Origin: Pseudomonadota bacterium
Lineage (GTDB): Bacteria; Myxococcota_A; Polyangia; Haliangiales; Haliangiaceae
Length of the DNA stretch: 64,000 bases
Direction: 5' to 3'
NCBI GenBank assembly: GCA_023428295.1
Contig: JAEYYV010000213.1
Span: 1 to 64,000 of the forward strand
The notes beneath the pieces were generated by a model. It had not been told where the DNA came from, did not search any database, and worked only from the letters and a program-made list of their open reading frames with translations. How positions within the stretch are numbered: position 1 is the stretch's first letter; each line of letters starts with the position of its first letter. The translations under genes were made by a program, and so were the position numbers. This document shows positions 51,804 through 61,816 of the stretch, piece after piece.

Positions 51804-52207
51804 AGGCTCTTCCTCGAGACGAGCCGGACTTGGCGCGGTGTGGTGTTGCCGTCTTCGTTCCACGAGACGGTGACGATGACATCGAGGTGCGAGCCAGCGC
51901 TCCCGGTGATCTCCCACGAGCGCGTGAAGATGCCGCCGGCCTGACCGAACTCGTTGATGCCGGTGGTGGTGCCGCTCCCCCCGTTGATGTCCATCGCGCG
52001 CAGTCGCTCCATCTCGTCCTGCGCGAGGATCGTCGCTTCCGTGGCGTGGCGCGAGTATCCGGACGAGCGCGTCTGCACCATGAACAGCGCGATGATCCCC
52101 GACGCCGCGATCGCCGTGAGGAGGAGCGCGACCATGACTTCGATCATGGTGAACCCGGCGCTACGACGACGCCTACGACGAGTGCGAATGCGCTGCTTCT
52201 TGCTCAT
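51800..52207 (-). CDS. pilV: PilV-like minor pilin
   Basis: The 135-residue product has a basic leader, SAGFTMIEVMVALLLTAIAASGIIALF, with the usual Gly-Phe cleavage site and Glu5. Its GTG/ATG junctions overlap both neighbours (PilW-like and PilY1-like). The small globular part ends in VTVSWNEDGNTTPRQVRLVSRKSL. Confidence 0.85.
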   Translation of the reverse strand: MSKKQRIRTRRRRRRSAGFTMIEVMVALLLTAIAASGIIALFMVQTRSSGYSRHATEATILAQDEMERLRAMDINGGSGTTTGINEFGQAGGIFTRSWEITGSAGSHLDVIVTVSWNEDGNTTPRQVRLVSRKSL

Positions 52208-55200
52208 AGAGTGCGAAGCCACAGGCGACGAGACACGCGCGATTGCGCTCCGCCGTTGACGCCTTCCGAGGCGGTCGCCGACGTCGCCGAGAGCGAGAGC
52301 TGCTGCGCCTTCTCGCCGGATGCCGCGTAGGTCGTCGTGTTGCTGCGGCCGACCGACGCCGCACCACCCATGATCGCGATGACCGTGGCGTTGCCGCCGG
52401 CGAGGTCGATGCGGTGCAGATGGCCGCTGTCACCACCAGTGCCGTACGACGTCGCGTTCACATCGGTGGTGTCCGTGGTGAGGAAGATCTGGTCGCCGAT
52501 GACCTGCGCCTGCGAGTAGCCGAGCTGCCCCGGGCCGAGGTTGTAGACGAACCGGAGCCCGTTCGCGTTGGTGGTGACCGTCTCGTCGAGAGGCACGTCG
52601 GCGAACGGCGTGTTGACCGCGACCGCCACCGCTTGTTGACCGACGCTGCTGCTCGTCCACAGTGGCTCCGTGTCGGTGTCGTAGTCGAGGTAGCCACCTG
52701 ACACGGCGACGGCGTAGACCTGACCGCTCGCGAACAGTGCGGGCGCCGCACCGAACGGCTTCAGATCCTCGGTGAACTGGAACAGCGGCTCGGTGCCGTA
52801 CGGGTTCACACCCGTCGACGCCGTCAGCTTGTAGATCTGACCGTAGAGCGTTCCGAACACGACGTCCGTGATGCGACCACTGTCGAGCGCGTCGACGCCC
52901 ACCGCGCCGCCCGGAATTCCACTCGTTGGAACCGGGCGCGTGCTGGTGCGCGTCGGCGGCGACGGAATCGATGTGGTCCACAGCGCGAGGCCGGTCTCGA
53001 TGTCGATCGCGCGGACCTCGGTGCCCGACGTGGCACCCATGTTCGTCTGCGCGAACGCGGCGAGCTTCTCCGTGTCCCGAACCTGGCCCATCGTGATCGC
53101 GAGACCTTTGCCGGCGGTCTCGTGCTCCCACAGGATCTCCGGCGCGTCCGGGAACGTAACATCGAGCGCGTACACGGCCGGCGTGGCCGTCGCCATCGCC
53201 GGCGCGGACTGGAACACGAGCACCGTGCGGAACGACTTTCCGGTGCCGTCGAAGTTGCCGTACATGTCCTGCACGCGAACCGAGCCGTCGATGCGCGTCT
53301 CGTTCGTAGGCACCGCCCTCAGCTGATTGCGCGGCATGAACGCCCACAGCTCGCGACCGATGACATCACACGGCGGGATCGTGTCGCCGCAGATCGCGTG
53401 GATCATGCCGTCCCCGGCGCCCACGTAGATCATCGTGGGGCGCGCGCCGAGACCGGCGAGCGAGCTCTGCGGAATGACAGCGACCGTCGAGCGATCGATA
53501 CCGCCGAGGCGGGCCTTGTACTTGTTCGGCAGCGACACATCCGGAATGCCCTCGAGGATGCGGCGCACGAGTGTCTGCTGTGTCGCGGCGCTGAACGCGC
53601 TGTTGATGTAGCCACCCACCTCGTCGGACGTGCCATCGGCGAGGACCGTCTTGGTGCACGGCGTGCCATCGCGACGGCAGCTCGCGTCGAGGTTCGTGAA
53701 CACGGTGCGGCAGGTCGCGGTGAACGGCGTGCTGCAGCCCGCATACGTTGCGGTCGGGATCAGCGTCGTCGCATCCCAGCCCGACGCGCCGAGCGTCTCG
53801 AACGACGTCGCGTTCCCGGTGACATTGGTGTAGCCGCGGAGGTGACCGATCACGAACGGGAACTCGAACGACGCTGCGTCCGTGTCGTTGAGGAGCGTCT
53901 TCGGCGTGCCCGCGATGGGCTGCACCGACTCGTACGTTCCCTGCACGAGCGCCTCTCCCGATCCGAGGAGAGCGACGATCGGCGTCGCGCGCGAGATCTC
54001 CGTCGTGTACGTCGCCACCTCGGGCGTTCCGAGCTGGAGCAGGGTCTGCAGCGCGACCTTGGTACCGGCCACCGAGCTCGTCAGGTCGTGACCGCCCAGG
54101 TAGAGGATGTTGCCCTTGTTCGGGTCGTTGTCCTTCTGATTGCGCGAGACATAGTCGCCCTTGATGAGGCCACTCGCGCGCGCGGCAGCGGGCGTGGCGA
54201 GCGACGCGGCGTTGAGGGCCGTGACGCCGGAGATGAGCGGCAACACGCCCGGCTTGTAGATGCTCGCCGTCGCCGCTGTACGCGGGAGGAAGTCGGCGAC
54301 GATGCCCACGTCCGCGAACCAGTTGTAGTCACCGATCTGGACGTACGGATCGGTTGGATACGAGATGTAGTAGCAGTCGCTGCCGACCGTCATGTTGACG
54401 TCGGAGCAGTTGCGCAAGGAGCCCGACGGATCCGAGGTGTAGATGGACGCCGACGAGTTCACTTGAAGTCCCGTGTTGCTCACGGTGGCGCCACACGAAC
54501 CAGAGTTGTTCGTGCAGGTCTGGAACTTCGCTTCTCCACCCGCGACGCGCACCTGCGATCCCTCGAAGCTACCGATCGACGCGCACTCCGCCATGACGCC
54601 CGTCTTGTTCTCGAGGAACTCGGCGATCTTCGTGATCACCGAGCGCTCGTTGGTGGTGCCGCCCGTGGTGCTCTTGAGCTCCCAGTGCGGTGCCCAGAAC
54701 ATCTTGTACTTGTCGGGGTCGAGCCGATTGGCGAGAACGTCGTCGAAGTCGAACGTGTCGAAGATCTGGCCGCTCGTGTCGCCGGCCGGACAGATGCCTG
54801 CGTTGTTGCGATGTGGACTGTTCGTCGGACACCCGTTCGCGCCGGAGAACGTGAGGCCCGCGCGGTGTAGATAGCCCTGAAGGATGCCGTTCGAGAGCGT
54901 GCCCGTTCCATCCGTGCCCTCGAGGGCGAGGAGCGCGAGGCGCGGCGGGGTCAGGTTGAACAGCTTGGGAATCGGCGCCGTGAAATCGACGAGCGAGCGG
55001 TGAATGTTGACCCAGCCGCCCTCCGTCGACGTCGACCACGTGGTGTTGAAGGTGCACGCGGTGGGGACGCCCGCGGCATTGGATTGGCGCCACGGTGCGT
55101 AGTTGATGAGCACGCCGTTGTCGCGTGCTGGGATCGTTCCGCGGAGAAGACCGATGAACGTGTCCGCATCGGACTTGTCGATGATGAAGGCACCGCCCGA

Positions 55201-55716
55201 GTAGCGCACCGTGTTCACGCCCGCTGCGGCCGTGATCGGCTGCGCGAGGTTGTACGTGGGATAGACGCCGGCTTTGCCGTTCGTGTTGATCGTCGTGATG
55301 ATCGAGTCCGCGGCCGCGACCTTGTTGTTCACGAGCGAGACGATGTTCGTCGTGCCGGTTCCATCGCTGAGCGAGAAGTCACAGCCGTCCTCCCACGTCG
55401 CGCTCACCGTCGGCCGCGGGTGCAGGTTCGTCGGCGTGCAGCGGTTCGGCGACGCCTTGGTCGTGTTGAACGCGTAGTAGACCTCGATCGGTCCGTAGCC
55501 TGGATCTGCATCGAGCCACGCGTTCGCGCGCAGGATGTTGTAGATGAGGCCGTACATCGACACCGCGCCGCAGTCGGTCTGGTAGACGGACGTGGCCGGG
55601 ATGATGAGCGACCCCGCTTTGAAGTCCTTGGTATCGGCGAATGCGGGCGTCGAGACCGTCGCTCCGAGAAGAGCGATGCCGAGGAGCGTTCCGATGAGCT
55701 TGGATGTCTGCGTCAT
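52204..55716 (-). CDS. pilY1: PilY1/PilC-like pilus tip adhesin
   Basis: The 1170-residue product has a signal peptide ending AFA|DT. The N-terminal half (about 600 residues, with many Cys such as TDCGAVSM and EDGCDFSL) is variable. The C-terminal half is the PilY1 beta-propeller: PTMIYVGAGDGMIHAICG, IGRELWAFMPRNQL, VYALDVTFPDAPEILWEHE and TDVVFGTLYGQIYKL. A strong GGAGGT ribosome site precedes ATG 55716. PilY1 proteins cap type IV pili and act in adhesion and surface sensing. Confidence 0.92.
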   Translation of the reverse strand: MTQTSKLIGTLLGIALLGATVSTPAFADTKDFKAGSLIIPATSVYQTDCGAVSMYGLIYNILRANAWLDADPGYGPIEVYYAFNTTKASPNRCTPTNLHPRPTVSATWEDGCDFSLSDGTGTTNIVSLVNNKVAAADSIITTINTNGKAGVYPTYNLAQPITAAAGVNTVRYSGGAFIIDKSDADTFIGLLRGTIPARDNGVLINYAPWRQSNAAGVPTACTFNTTWSTSTEGGWVNIHRSLVDFTAPIPKLFNLTPPRLALLALEGTDGTGTLSNGILQGYLHRAGLTFSGANGCPTNSPHRNNAGICPAGDTSGQIFDTFDFDDVLANRLDPDKYKMFWAPHWELKSTTGGTTNERSVITKIAEFLENKTGVMAECASIGSFEGSQVRVAGGEAKFQTCTNNSGSCGATVSNTGLQVNSSASIYTSDPSGSLRNCSDVNMTVGSDCYYISYPTDPYVQIGDYNWFADVGIVADFLPRTAATASIYKPGVLPLISGVTALNAASLATPAAARASGLIKGDYVSRNQKDNDPNKGNILYLGGHDLTSSVAGTKVALQTLLQLGTPEVATYTTEISRATPIVALLGSGEALVQGTYESVQPIAGTPKTLLNDTDAASFEFPFVIGHLRGYTNVTGNATSFETLGASGWDATTLIPTATYAGCSTPFTATCRTVFTNLDASCRRDGTPCTKTVLADGTSDEVGGYINSAFSAATQQTLVRRILEGIPDVSLPNKYKARLGGIDRSTVAVIPQSSLAGLGARPTMIYVGAGDGMIHAICGDTIPPCDVIGRELWAFMPRNQLRAVPTNETRIDGSVRVQDMYGNFDGTGKSFRTVLVFQSAPAMATATPAVYALDVTFPDAPEILWEHETAGKGLAITMGQVRDTEKLAAFAQTNMGATSGTEVRAIDIETGLALWTTSIPSPPTRTSTRPVPTSGIPGGAVGVDALDSGRITDVVFGTLYGQIYKLTASTGVNPYGTEPLFQFTEDLKPFGAAPALFASGQVYAVAVSGGYLDYDTDTEPLWTSSSVGQQAVAVAVNTPFADVPLDETVTTNANGLRFVYNLGPGQLGYSQAQVIGDQIFLTTDTTDVNATSYGTGGDSGHLHRIDLAGGNATVIAIMGGAASVGRSNTTTYAASGEKAQQLSLSATSATASEGVNGGAQSRVSRRLWLRTL

Positions 55717-55728
55717 GGTGTACCTCCG

Positions 55729-56241
55729 TTACCAACCCTGGCGGGCATAGGCGCCGCCCGTCACGTGATAGACGAGCACCCGCCACGGATCTCGTGTGTC
55801 GGTGAGGAAGATGGTCGTTGCCGTTGCTTGGCCGTCGGGGCGGATCGAGAGCGTCGCGTTGAGCGAGGCGTTCTCCGATGGCGTCCCGCCGCCGACGGGG
55901 AACAGCGTCGTGGACGTATCGACGACGGTGACGCCTTTCGGAACGCGAACCTGCTGGATCAGATCGCCGGGAGGCGACGTACACACGAGGCCCGTGTTCG
56001 CGCACGCGTAGATCACCAGCTGGTTCGGGGTGACCTGCACCGTGTGCACGCGACGCGTGGCCCCGGCGCGAAGCCGCGCGAGGTTGATGGTGGAGACGAT
56101 CGTCTCGGAGACGTTGCGTGCATTCGCTCCGACCGGACGGCTCGACGTGGAGATGAGCAGCCCCGCGAGGATCGCGATGATCGCGATGACCACCATCATC
56201 TCGACGAGCGTGAAGCCCGCATGTGACCCGCGGCGCCGCAT
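55729..56241 (-). CDS. FimT/GspH-like minor pseudopilin
   Basis: The 170-residue product has the prepilin leader HAGFTLVEMMVVIAIIAILAGLLI, followed by SETIVSTINLARLRAGATRRVHTVQVT, as in FimT/GspH. The ATG shares one base with the PilE-like stop (TGATG). It forms part of the minor pilin set that primes pilus assembly. Confidence 0.88.
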   Translation of the reverse strand: MRRRGSHAGFTLVEMMVVIAIIAILAGLLISTSSRPVGANARNVSETIVSTINLARLRAGATRRVHTVQVTPNQLVIYACANTGLVCTSPPGDLIQQVRVPKGVTVVDTSTTLFPVGGGTPSENASLNATLSIRPDGQATATTIFLTDTRDPWRVLVYHVTGGAYARQGW

Positions 56242-56792
56242 CAGAACGCGTCGTTCACTTTCTGCATGGTCGCATCCACGCTCGACATGAAGAACTTTCC
56301 GTTGGTCGACGAGGCGCCCTGCCCGTCCGCATCACACGTCGCGAGCAGCGTGTACCACCCCGTCGTCGTCGGCGCGGTGAACGTGATGCCGGCGGGGAGC
56401 GAGCCTTGGTACGAGTCGCCGACATCGCCGACCTGGATCTCGTACGAGCACCGGATCATCTTCTGCGGCGGCGCGATGCGCAGCTCGGTCCACGCGGTGC
56501 CTACGCCGGTGCACGTCGTGGCCGCGTCGACGCCCGCGCTACTCGGCGCCGATGGACACACGACCGGCGCGTCGTTCTCGAGGTTCGTCGTGTTGACGTA
56601 TCTGCCCGTCTCGGACTTGTACTGCTCGAGCTTGTTCGCCATCTCGGCGAACATCGGCGTGACCTCGGTGATCGACTTGGTCTTCGCGCTATCGCGAAAG
56701 AACGTCGGCACGACGACGGCCGCGAGAATGGCGATGACCGCGACGACGATCATCATCTCGATTAGCGTGAAGCCACGACGTGCGCTGCGCAT
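56241..56792 (-). CDS. PilE-like pilin
   Basis: The 183-residue product has ARRGFTLIEMMIVVAVIAILAAVVVPTFFRDS, a complete type IV prepilin leader and helix. The globular part has Cys pairs and a GRYVNTTNLE loop. ATG 56792 is preceded by GAAGAGGAAC. It overlaps the FimT-like gene. Confidence 0.88.
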   Translation of the reverse strand: MRSARRGFTLIEMMIVVAVIAILAAVVVPTFFRDSAKTKSITEVTPMFAEMANKLEQYKSETGRYVNTTNLENDAPVVCPSAPSSAGVDAATTCTGVGTAWTELRIAPPQKMIRCSYEIQVGDVGDSYQGSLPAGITFTAPTTTGWYTLLATCDADGQGASSTNGKFFMSSVDATMQKVNDAF

Positions 56793-56911
56793 GTTCCTCT
56801 TCCCTCGAGCCGAGTGAATCGACCAAGAGCGAGACCATGGTAGCACCCGCGGTCGAGAACCGAGAGCTATCGATCGGTTATCGAAGTAGAACTACCGGCG
56901 CCTACACGGGC

Positions 56912-58594
56912 TCAGTACCACGAGGTGTCTTCGTCCGCGGCCACCGTGGAGACACTGTGGGCCGTGCGCTCGGTCATCGCGATCTCGACCCGACCGAACG
57001 ACGTAAGGCCCGATGCGAAGAGACCGGTGCTCATCGCCGAGAGCTGCGCGCCCGCGGGGATATCGGCGGTAGCGACGGTGTTGGTGACAAACGACACGCG
57101 GTACGCCTTCGATGCTGTCGCGAAGACCAGCTCTTTCCCCATCACGAGGGGGCGCGTGCTCGTGCGCTCGTCGAATGCCAACACGATTGGCAGGCGCGTC
57201 GAATCGGCGCTCTGCTCGTCGAGCGGCGCCGGGTTCGGGCGAGCGGAGAGCGAGATGGCGATCGCGTACTGGGTGCGCGCTGCGTTCGGGGCACCCGACA
57301 CCGCGAGCGCGTACGTCTCGCCATCGGCGTTGGAGTAGATCGCGGGCGTCGACGTGAACGGGTGGTCGGGCTCCGAGAAGCGGAAGGCCGGACCTCTGCG
57401 GGTGTTCGCGCCGGTGAGTGCATCGAGCACCCACAGCTCGCCGCGCGCGGTGCCGAACACGACCTCTTCGACCTGGCCCTTCTTCGTGGTGACGGCGACG
57501 CCACCCACGCCCTTCTCGGCGTGCTGCCACGCGACGCGACCGGTCACGAGATCGAGCGCGGTGACGCCGCTCGCCGTCGGGACGTACGCGAAGTACGCGG
57601 GGCCGGTCATCAGCTGCACGCGGCCCGTGGCCATCGTGGTGCCAGCGATGTCCGCAGAGGCGTACTCCCACACGACCGACGGGTTCGCCGGGTTCGTGAT
57701 ATCGAGCGCGTACACCGAGCCACTCGCGCCCGTCGAGAGAAGCAGGATCGTGTGGAGCGAGCGGCGGCCGGCGTTCTCGAAGTCGCCCATCACCTCGACG
57801 ACGTGAGGCGAGCCATCGATCGTCGCGGTGTTCGTGCGCAGCGCGCCGAGCGAGGTGCGCGGAACGTACGCCCACAGCTCGCGACCGATGCGATCACAGA
57901 TGCCGGCCTTCACGCTTCCGCAGAAGGCGTGGAGCATGCCGTCGTTGGCGCCGACGTAGATCATCGTCGGGCGATCGACGCCTGTCATCGGGCTCGTCGG
58001 GATCACGGCGACCGACGAGCGGTCGATGCCACCGAGCGCCGGGGCAAACGTGTTCGGCGCGACCTCGCGGCCCGCGAGCACGCGATGCATGAGCACGCGC
58101 TGATCGGCAGTCGAGAGCGCTGCACCACTCGCGAGGAGCGGGCCCACCGACGACAGCGACTTCTCCTCGATCATCACGCGCGCCGGGCGCTGCCCCGCAG
58201 CGACGGTGGTGAACACCGAGCGGCACGACGAGTCGAAGCGGCCGCAGCCGGTGTAGCTCACAGGAGGGATCATCGTCGCCGTGTCGAACAGCGCCGGGTG
58301 CTCGCCGTACGTGGCCGCTGCGGGGATGCGGTTCGTCGCGTAGCCACGTAGGTGGCCGAGCGTGGCGGGGAAGCGGAAGGAGCCGATGTCGGCCGACGCT
58401 CGAACGGAGGATGCTGCACCGCTGCGCTCGGACGTACCTTGCACGAGCGTCGCGGTCTCGTCGACGAGCGCGATGATCGGCGCCGCGTGCGTTGTCTCGA
58501 CGGTCACCCCTCGCGAGGAGGGGGACTGCGCGAGCGCGGTCGCGCTGACCATCGACACGGCGGCGGCGAGGATGCTGGACGAAGCGGTGCTCAC
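56912..58594 (-). CDS. Second, short PilY1-like protein
   Basis: The 560-residue product from a GTG start has a signal peptide (AAAVSMVSATALA) and is clearly paralogous to the C-terminal half of the 1170-residue PilY1-like protein: IIALVDETATLVQGT, TLGHLRGY, GGIDRSSVAVIP, PTMIYVGANDGMLHAFCG, IGRELWAYVPRTSL and VEEVVFGTARGELWVLDALTG. The large N-terminal half is missing. It starts the pilin run. Confidence 0.88.
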   Translation of the reverse strand: MSTASSSILAAAVSMVSATALAQSPSSRGVTVETTHAAPIIALVDETATLVQGTSERSGAASSVRASADIGSFRFPATLGHLRGYATNRIPAAATYGEHPALFDTATMIPPVSYTGCGRFDSSCRSVFTTVAAGQRPARVMIEEKSLSSVGPLLASGAALSTADQRVLMHRVLAGREVAPNTFAPALGGIDRSSVAVIPTSPMTGVDRPTMIYVGANDGMLHAFCGSVKAGICDRIGRELWAYVPRTSLGALRTNTATIDGSPHVVEVMGDFENAGRRSLHTILLLSTGASGSVYALDITNPANPSVVWEYASADIAGTTMATGRVQLMTGPAYFAYVPTASGVTALDLVTGRVAWQHAEKGVGGVAVTTKKGQVEEVVFGTARGELWVLDALTGANTRRGPAFRFSEPDHPFTSTPAIYSNADGETYALAVSGAPNAARTQYAIAISLSARPNPAPLDEQSADSTRLPIVLAFDERTSTRPLVMGKELVFATASKAYRVSFVTNTVATADIPAGAQLSAMSTGLFASGLTSFGRVEIAMTERTAHSVSTVAADEDTSWY

Positions 58595-58682
58595 GTCCGG
58601 TGTATCGACTACCGCGGCGATCTAAGCAGTTACGACCGGGTTATGGCTCGAGTGGCCCCTGGGGTAGCGCCGTCGGTCAAAC

Positions 58683-60332
58683 CTACTGCGAGATCGGATT
58701 TCCGTCGGTGTCGAGCTCGACGAGCCCACCCGTGCCCACATCGCCGCGCGCCGCGAGGTCCTCGAGCGCCTCGCGCAGCGTCAGCTCCTTGCCGTCCTTC
58801 TGATACGGCTCGTCCTTCTTCGTATCCGCGTTCCGGACGATCACCTTGGCGTTGCCATCACCGACCACGAGGTACACCGCGTTCGCAGGCTTCAGCTGCT
58901 TCTGCGCGGCTGCCTTCACCTGCGCCTCGGTGACCTTGCCGACCTTGTCGACGTACGTGTTGTAGTAGTTCGTCGGCAGGCCGAAGTACACGAGGCCGCG
59001 GTACTGACCGAGCGCGGCCTGTCCCGTCGAGAACCGACCCGGCAGGCCGAGGATGGCGCCCTTCTTCTCGCGATCGAGCTCTTCGGCGAGGACAGGACGC
59101 GTCCCCTTCACGAGCTCTTTGACTTCACGATCGATCTCGAGCAGCGTCTGATACGTCGAGTCCGTGCGGACCGACGCGCTCGCCGAAAACGTGCCGTACT
59201 GCTTGGAGTACGAGAAGCCACCGCGCGCGCCGTACGAGTACCCCTTGTCCTCGCGCAGGTTCATGTTGATGCGGCTCGAGAAGCCACCGCCAAACACCGA
59301 CGCCATCATCGCGTTCGCGAAGTAGTCCGGCGCGGTGCGCTTGGGACCGAAGTGCATCATGGACACCTGCGACTGCGCAGCGCCGGGCACGTTGACGAAG
59401 AAGATGCGGCCCTTGGGCCCCTTCGGCGCGGCGAGCTTCGGAGCGGCGGGCATCTTGCCCTTCCAGCTCGCGAGCAGCGGACCATCGAAGTACTCGCGGA
59501 CCTGCTTCTCGGTGAGATCACCGACGATGAACAGCTTCGCACCACCGGGCGCGATCCACTTCTTCGCGAGCGCCTTGCAGTCGTCGAGCTTGATCGCGCG
59601 AAGCGACTCCTCGGTGTTCACCGAGCCGTACGGATGCGAGAGGCCGTAGAGCACCGCGCCGCTGACGCGACCCGCGACCGAGGCGGGGTTGCCCTTGGAT
59701 TGCTTCACCGCTTCGATGCGGCGGCTGATCATGCGATCGAAGTCCGACTGGCGGAAGCCAGGCTTCAAGATCGAGTCCGAGAACAACGCGAACGTCGCAT
59801 CGAGGTGCTTGGTCAGCGTGTTGAACGTGACGCCATGCGTGTCGTCCGACGCGTACGAGCTCACGCCCGACGCGATGTCACCGAGTGCCTCGGCGAACTG
59901 GATCTTGTCGAGCGACTCGGTGCCCTCGGTGAGCATCGACATGCAAACGCTCGCGAGGCCCTCCTTGCCCTTCGGATCGATCGACGAGCCACCCTCGAAG
60001 TTGAGATCGACAGAGACGATCGGCAGCGTGTGCTGCTCGACGAGGAACACCTTGATGCCGTTCTTCAACGTGAACGGCTTCATCTCCGGAAGGCGGAACG
60101 GTCGCGGCGCACCGGCGGCGGGCTGCGTCGCGCGAAACTCCTCCTCGGGGAACTGCAACGATTGCGGCTGCGCAGTCTGCGTCACTTTGTACTCCTCGGT
60201 CTTCTCCGGCTTCGGAGTCTCGTCGGGATTCGGGAGGCCCGAGGCGTTCTCGTCCTTCGGCGGCTCGGGAGGCGGAAGCGGCGCGGTCTTGCAGGCCGCC
60301 AGCGTCGCGATCAACAACATGTAGCGCTTCAT
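58683..60332 (-). CDS. M16-family peptidase homologue lacking the zinc motif, lipoprotein
   Basis: The 549-residue product has a lipobox (LLIATLAAC), a Pro/Glu-rich linker, and the two M16 halves (LPEMKPFTLKNGIKVFLVEQ..., IFFVNVPGAAQSQVSMMHFGP). In place of HxxEH it has GKEGLASVC, so it should be catalytically dead. It pairs with the active M16 gene just upstream (TGATG overlap), as in heterodimeric M16B enzymes. Confidence 0.9.
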   Translation of the reverse strand: MKRYMLLIATLAACKTAPLPPPEPPKDENASGLPNPDETPKPEKTEEYKVTQTAQPQSLQFPEEEFRATQPAAGAPRPFRLPEMKPFTLKNGIKVFLVEQHTLPIVSVDLNFEGGSSIDPKGKEGLASVCMSMLTEGTESLDKIQFAEALGDIASGVSSYASDDTHGVTFNTLTKHLDATFALFSDSILKPGFRQSDFDRMISRRIEAVKQSKGNPASVAGRVSGAVLYGLSHPYGSVNTEESLRAIKLDDCKALAKKWIAPGGAKLFIVGDLTEKQVREYFDGPLLASWKGKMPAAPKLAAPKGPKGRIFFVNVPGAAQSQVSMMHFGPKRTAPDYFANAMMASVFGGGFSSRINMNLREDKGYSYGARGGFSYSKQYGTFSASASVRTDSTYQTLLEIDREVKELVKGTRPVLAEELDREKKGAILGLPGRFSTGQAALGQYRGLVYFGLPTNYYNTYVDKVGKVTEAQVKAAAQKQLKPANAVYLVVGDGNAKVIVRNADTKKDEPYQKDGKELTLREALEDLAARGDVGTGGLVELDTDGNPISQ

Positions 60333-61729
60333 CACTTCGCTCCCTTCGCCGGATTCGTGATCACGGTCAGCACGTTGTCCGTGCGCAAATACTTCGCTGC
60401 CGTGGCGCGGATCTTCTCCGCGTTGGTGTTGCGGTAGCGATCGAGGTCCCACGTGATCCGGTCGGGATCGCCGAGGTAGTGGTTGTACTGCTGCAGCACC
60501 TGCGCGCGTCCCATCGGCGTCTCGAGGCCACGGATCGCGAAGGACTCGTTCGCCACGATCACGCGCGAGATCTCCTTCGCGTCGAGCGGCTGCTGCGCGA
60601 GCTTCGTGACCTCGTCCATCACGATCTTCTTCACCTCGTCGAGGTTCGAATCACTCTTCAGCGTCACGGTGATCGAGAAGATTCCCGAGAACCCGCTGCC
60701 GTACTGCGAGGCGAACGCGCTCTGCGCTTTGTTCGAGTACACGAGCGCCTTGTACAACCGGCCCGGCCCCTCGCGCGTGAGCGCGTTGGCCACGATGTCG
60801 AGCTCCGCGTCGCCCTCGGCGTAGTTCGCCGGCGAGTGCCAGTGGAACTGCACCTGGCGCAGCTTCGCGAACTCGTCATCGACGCTCACCTCCTTGCTCT
60901 TGATCGACGGCACCGGCGCGCTCACGGCCTTCGGACGCACGCTCTTGGGAAACTTGCCGAACCACTTCTCGACGAGCTTCTTGCCCTCCTCGATGTCGAA
61001 GTCGCCGACGAGCGCCAGCGTCGCGTTCGCGGGCACGTACCACGTCTTGAAGAAGTTCTTCACGTCCTCGGTGGACGCGCTCGTGAGGTCCTCGTGCTTG
61101 CCGATGGTCAAGTACCGATACGGATGTCCCTCGGGGTACAGGCCTTCGTACGTCGCGAACCGCGCCTTGCCGTACGGCACGTTGTCGTAGCGCTGGCGCC
61201 GCTCGTTGCGGACGACATCGATCTGGTTGTCGAGGCTCGTCTTGAAGTGGTTCGCCGGATCCTGCACCGATGCCGGCGGATCGAGCGTGTAGCCCATGCG
61301 ATCGCTCTCGAGCCACAGCGCGGTCTCGAGCTGATTGCTCGGCACGATCTCGAAGTAGTTCGTGCGATCCGGGTTGGTGGTTCCGTTCACACCGTCCGCG
61401 CCGATCTTCTTCAGGATGTCGAAGTGGTTGTCGACGCCGACGTGCTTGCTGCCCTGAAACAGCATGTGCTCGAAGAGGTGCGCGAAGCCGCTCTTGCCGT
61501 AGTTCTCGTTGCCGCTACCGACGTGGTACCAGAGGTTCACGGCGACGAGCGGGACGCTCTTGTCCGACGACAGGATGACCTCGAGTCCGTTCGGAAGCGT
61601 GTACTTCACGAACTCGATCTTGGGATCCGCGACGACCGGAACATTTGGACGCAGCATCGCCACTTGATCCGCGACGGCCGCGCTTGCCGCGAGCAGCGTC
61701 GCGGCGACTAGAAGCTTCGAAATCTTCAT
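60332..61729 (-). CDS. M16-family zinc metalloprotease
   Basis: The 465-residue product has a signal peptide (LLVAATLLAASAAVA), HLFEHMLF with HxxEH (His84, Glu87, His88), and NERRQRYDN, the distal Glu region. The C-terminal half FHWHSPANYAEGDAELDIVANAL is typical. A GGAGGGAACG ribosome site precedes the ATG. It probably degrades peptides in the periplasm with the inactive partner encoded next. Confidence 0.93.
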   Translation of the reverse strand: MKISKLLVAATLLAASAAVADQVAMLRPNVPVVADPKIEFVKYTLPNGLEVILSSDKSVPLVAVNLWYHVGSGNENYGKSGFAHLFEHMLFQGSKHVGVDNHFDILKKIGADGVNGTTNPDRTNYFEIVPSNQLETALWLESDRMGYTLDPPASVQDPANHFKTSLDNQIDVVRNERRQRYDNVPYGKARFATYEGLYPEGHPYRYLTIGKHEDLTSASTEDVKNFFKTWYVPANATLALVGDFDIEEGKKLVEKWFGKFPKSVRPKAVSAPVPSIKSKEVSVDDEFAKLRQVQFHWHSPANYAEGDAELDIVANALTREGPGRLYKALVYSNKAQSAFASQYGSGFSGIFSITVTLKSDSNLDEVKKIVMDEVTKLAQQPLDAKEISRVIVANESFAIRGLETPMGRAQVLQQYNHYLGDPDRITWDLDRYRNTNAEKIRATAAKYLRTDNVLTVITNPAKGAK

Positions 61730-61816
61730 CGTTCCCTCCAGGGCGGAACGGAACGTACAGAATCACGGCCCCGGAGTCAGCCCTTCTCGACGACATCGAG
61801 CCCCGGATCGGGCTCC

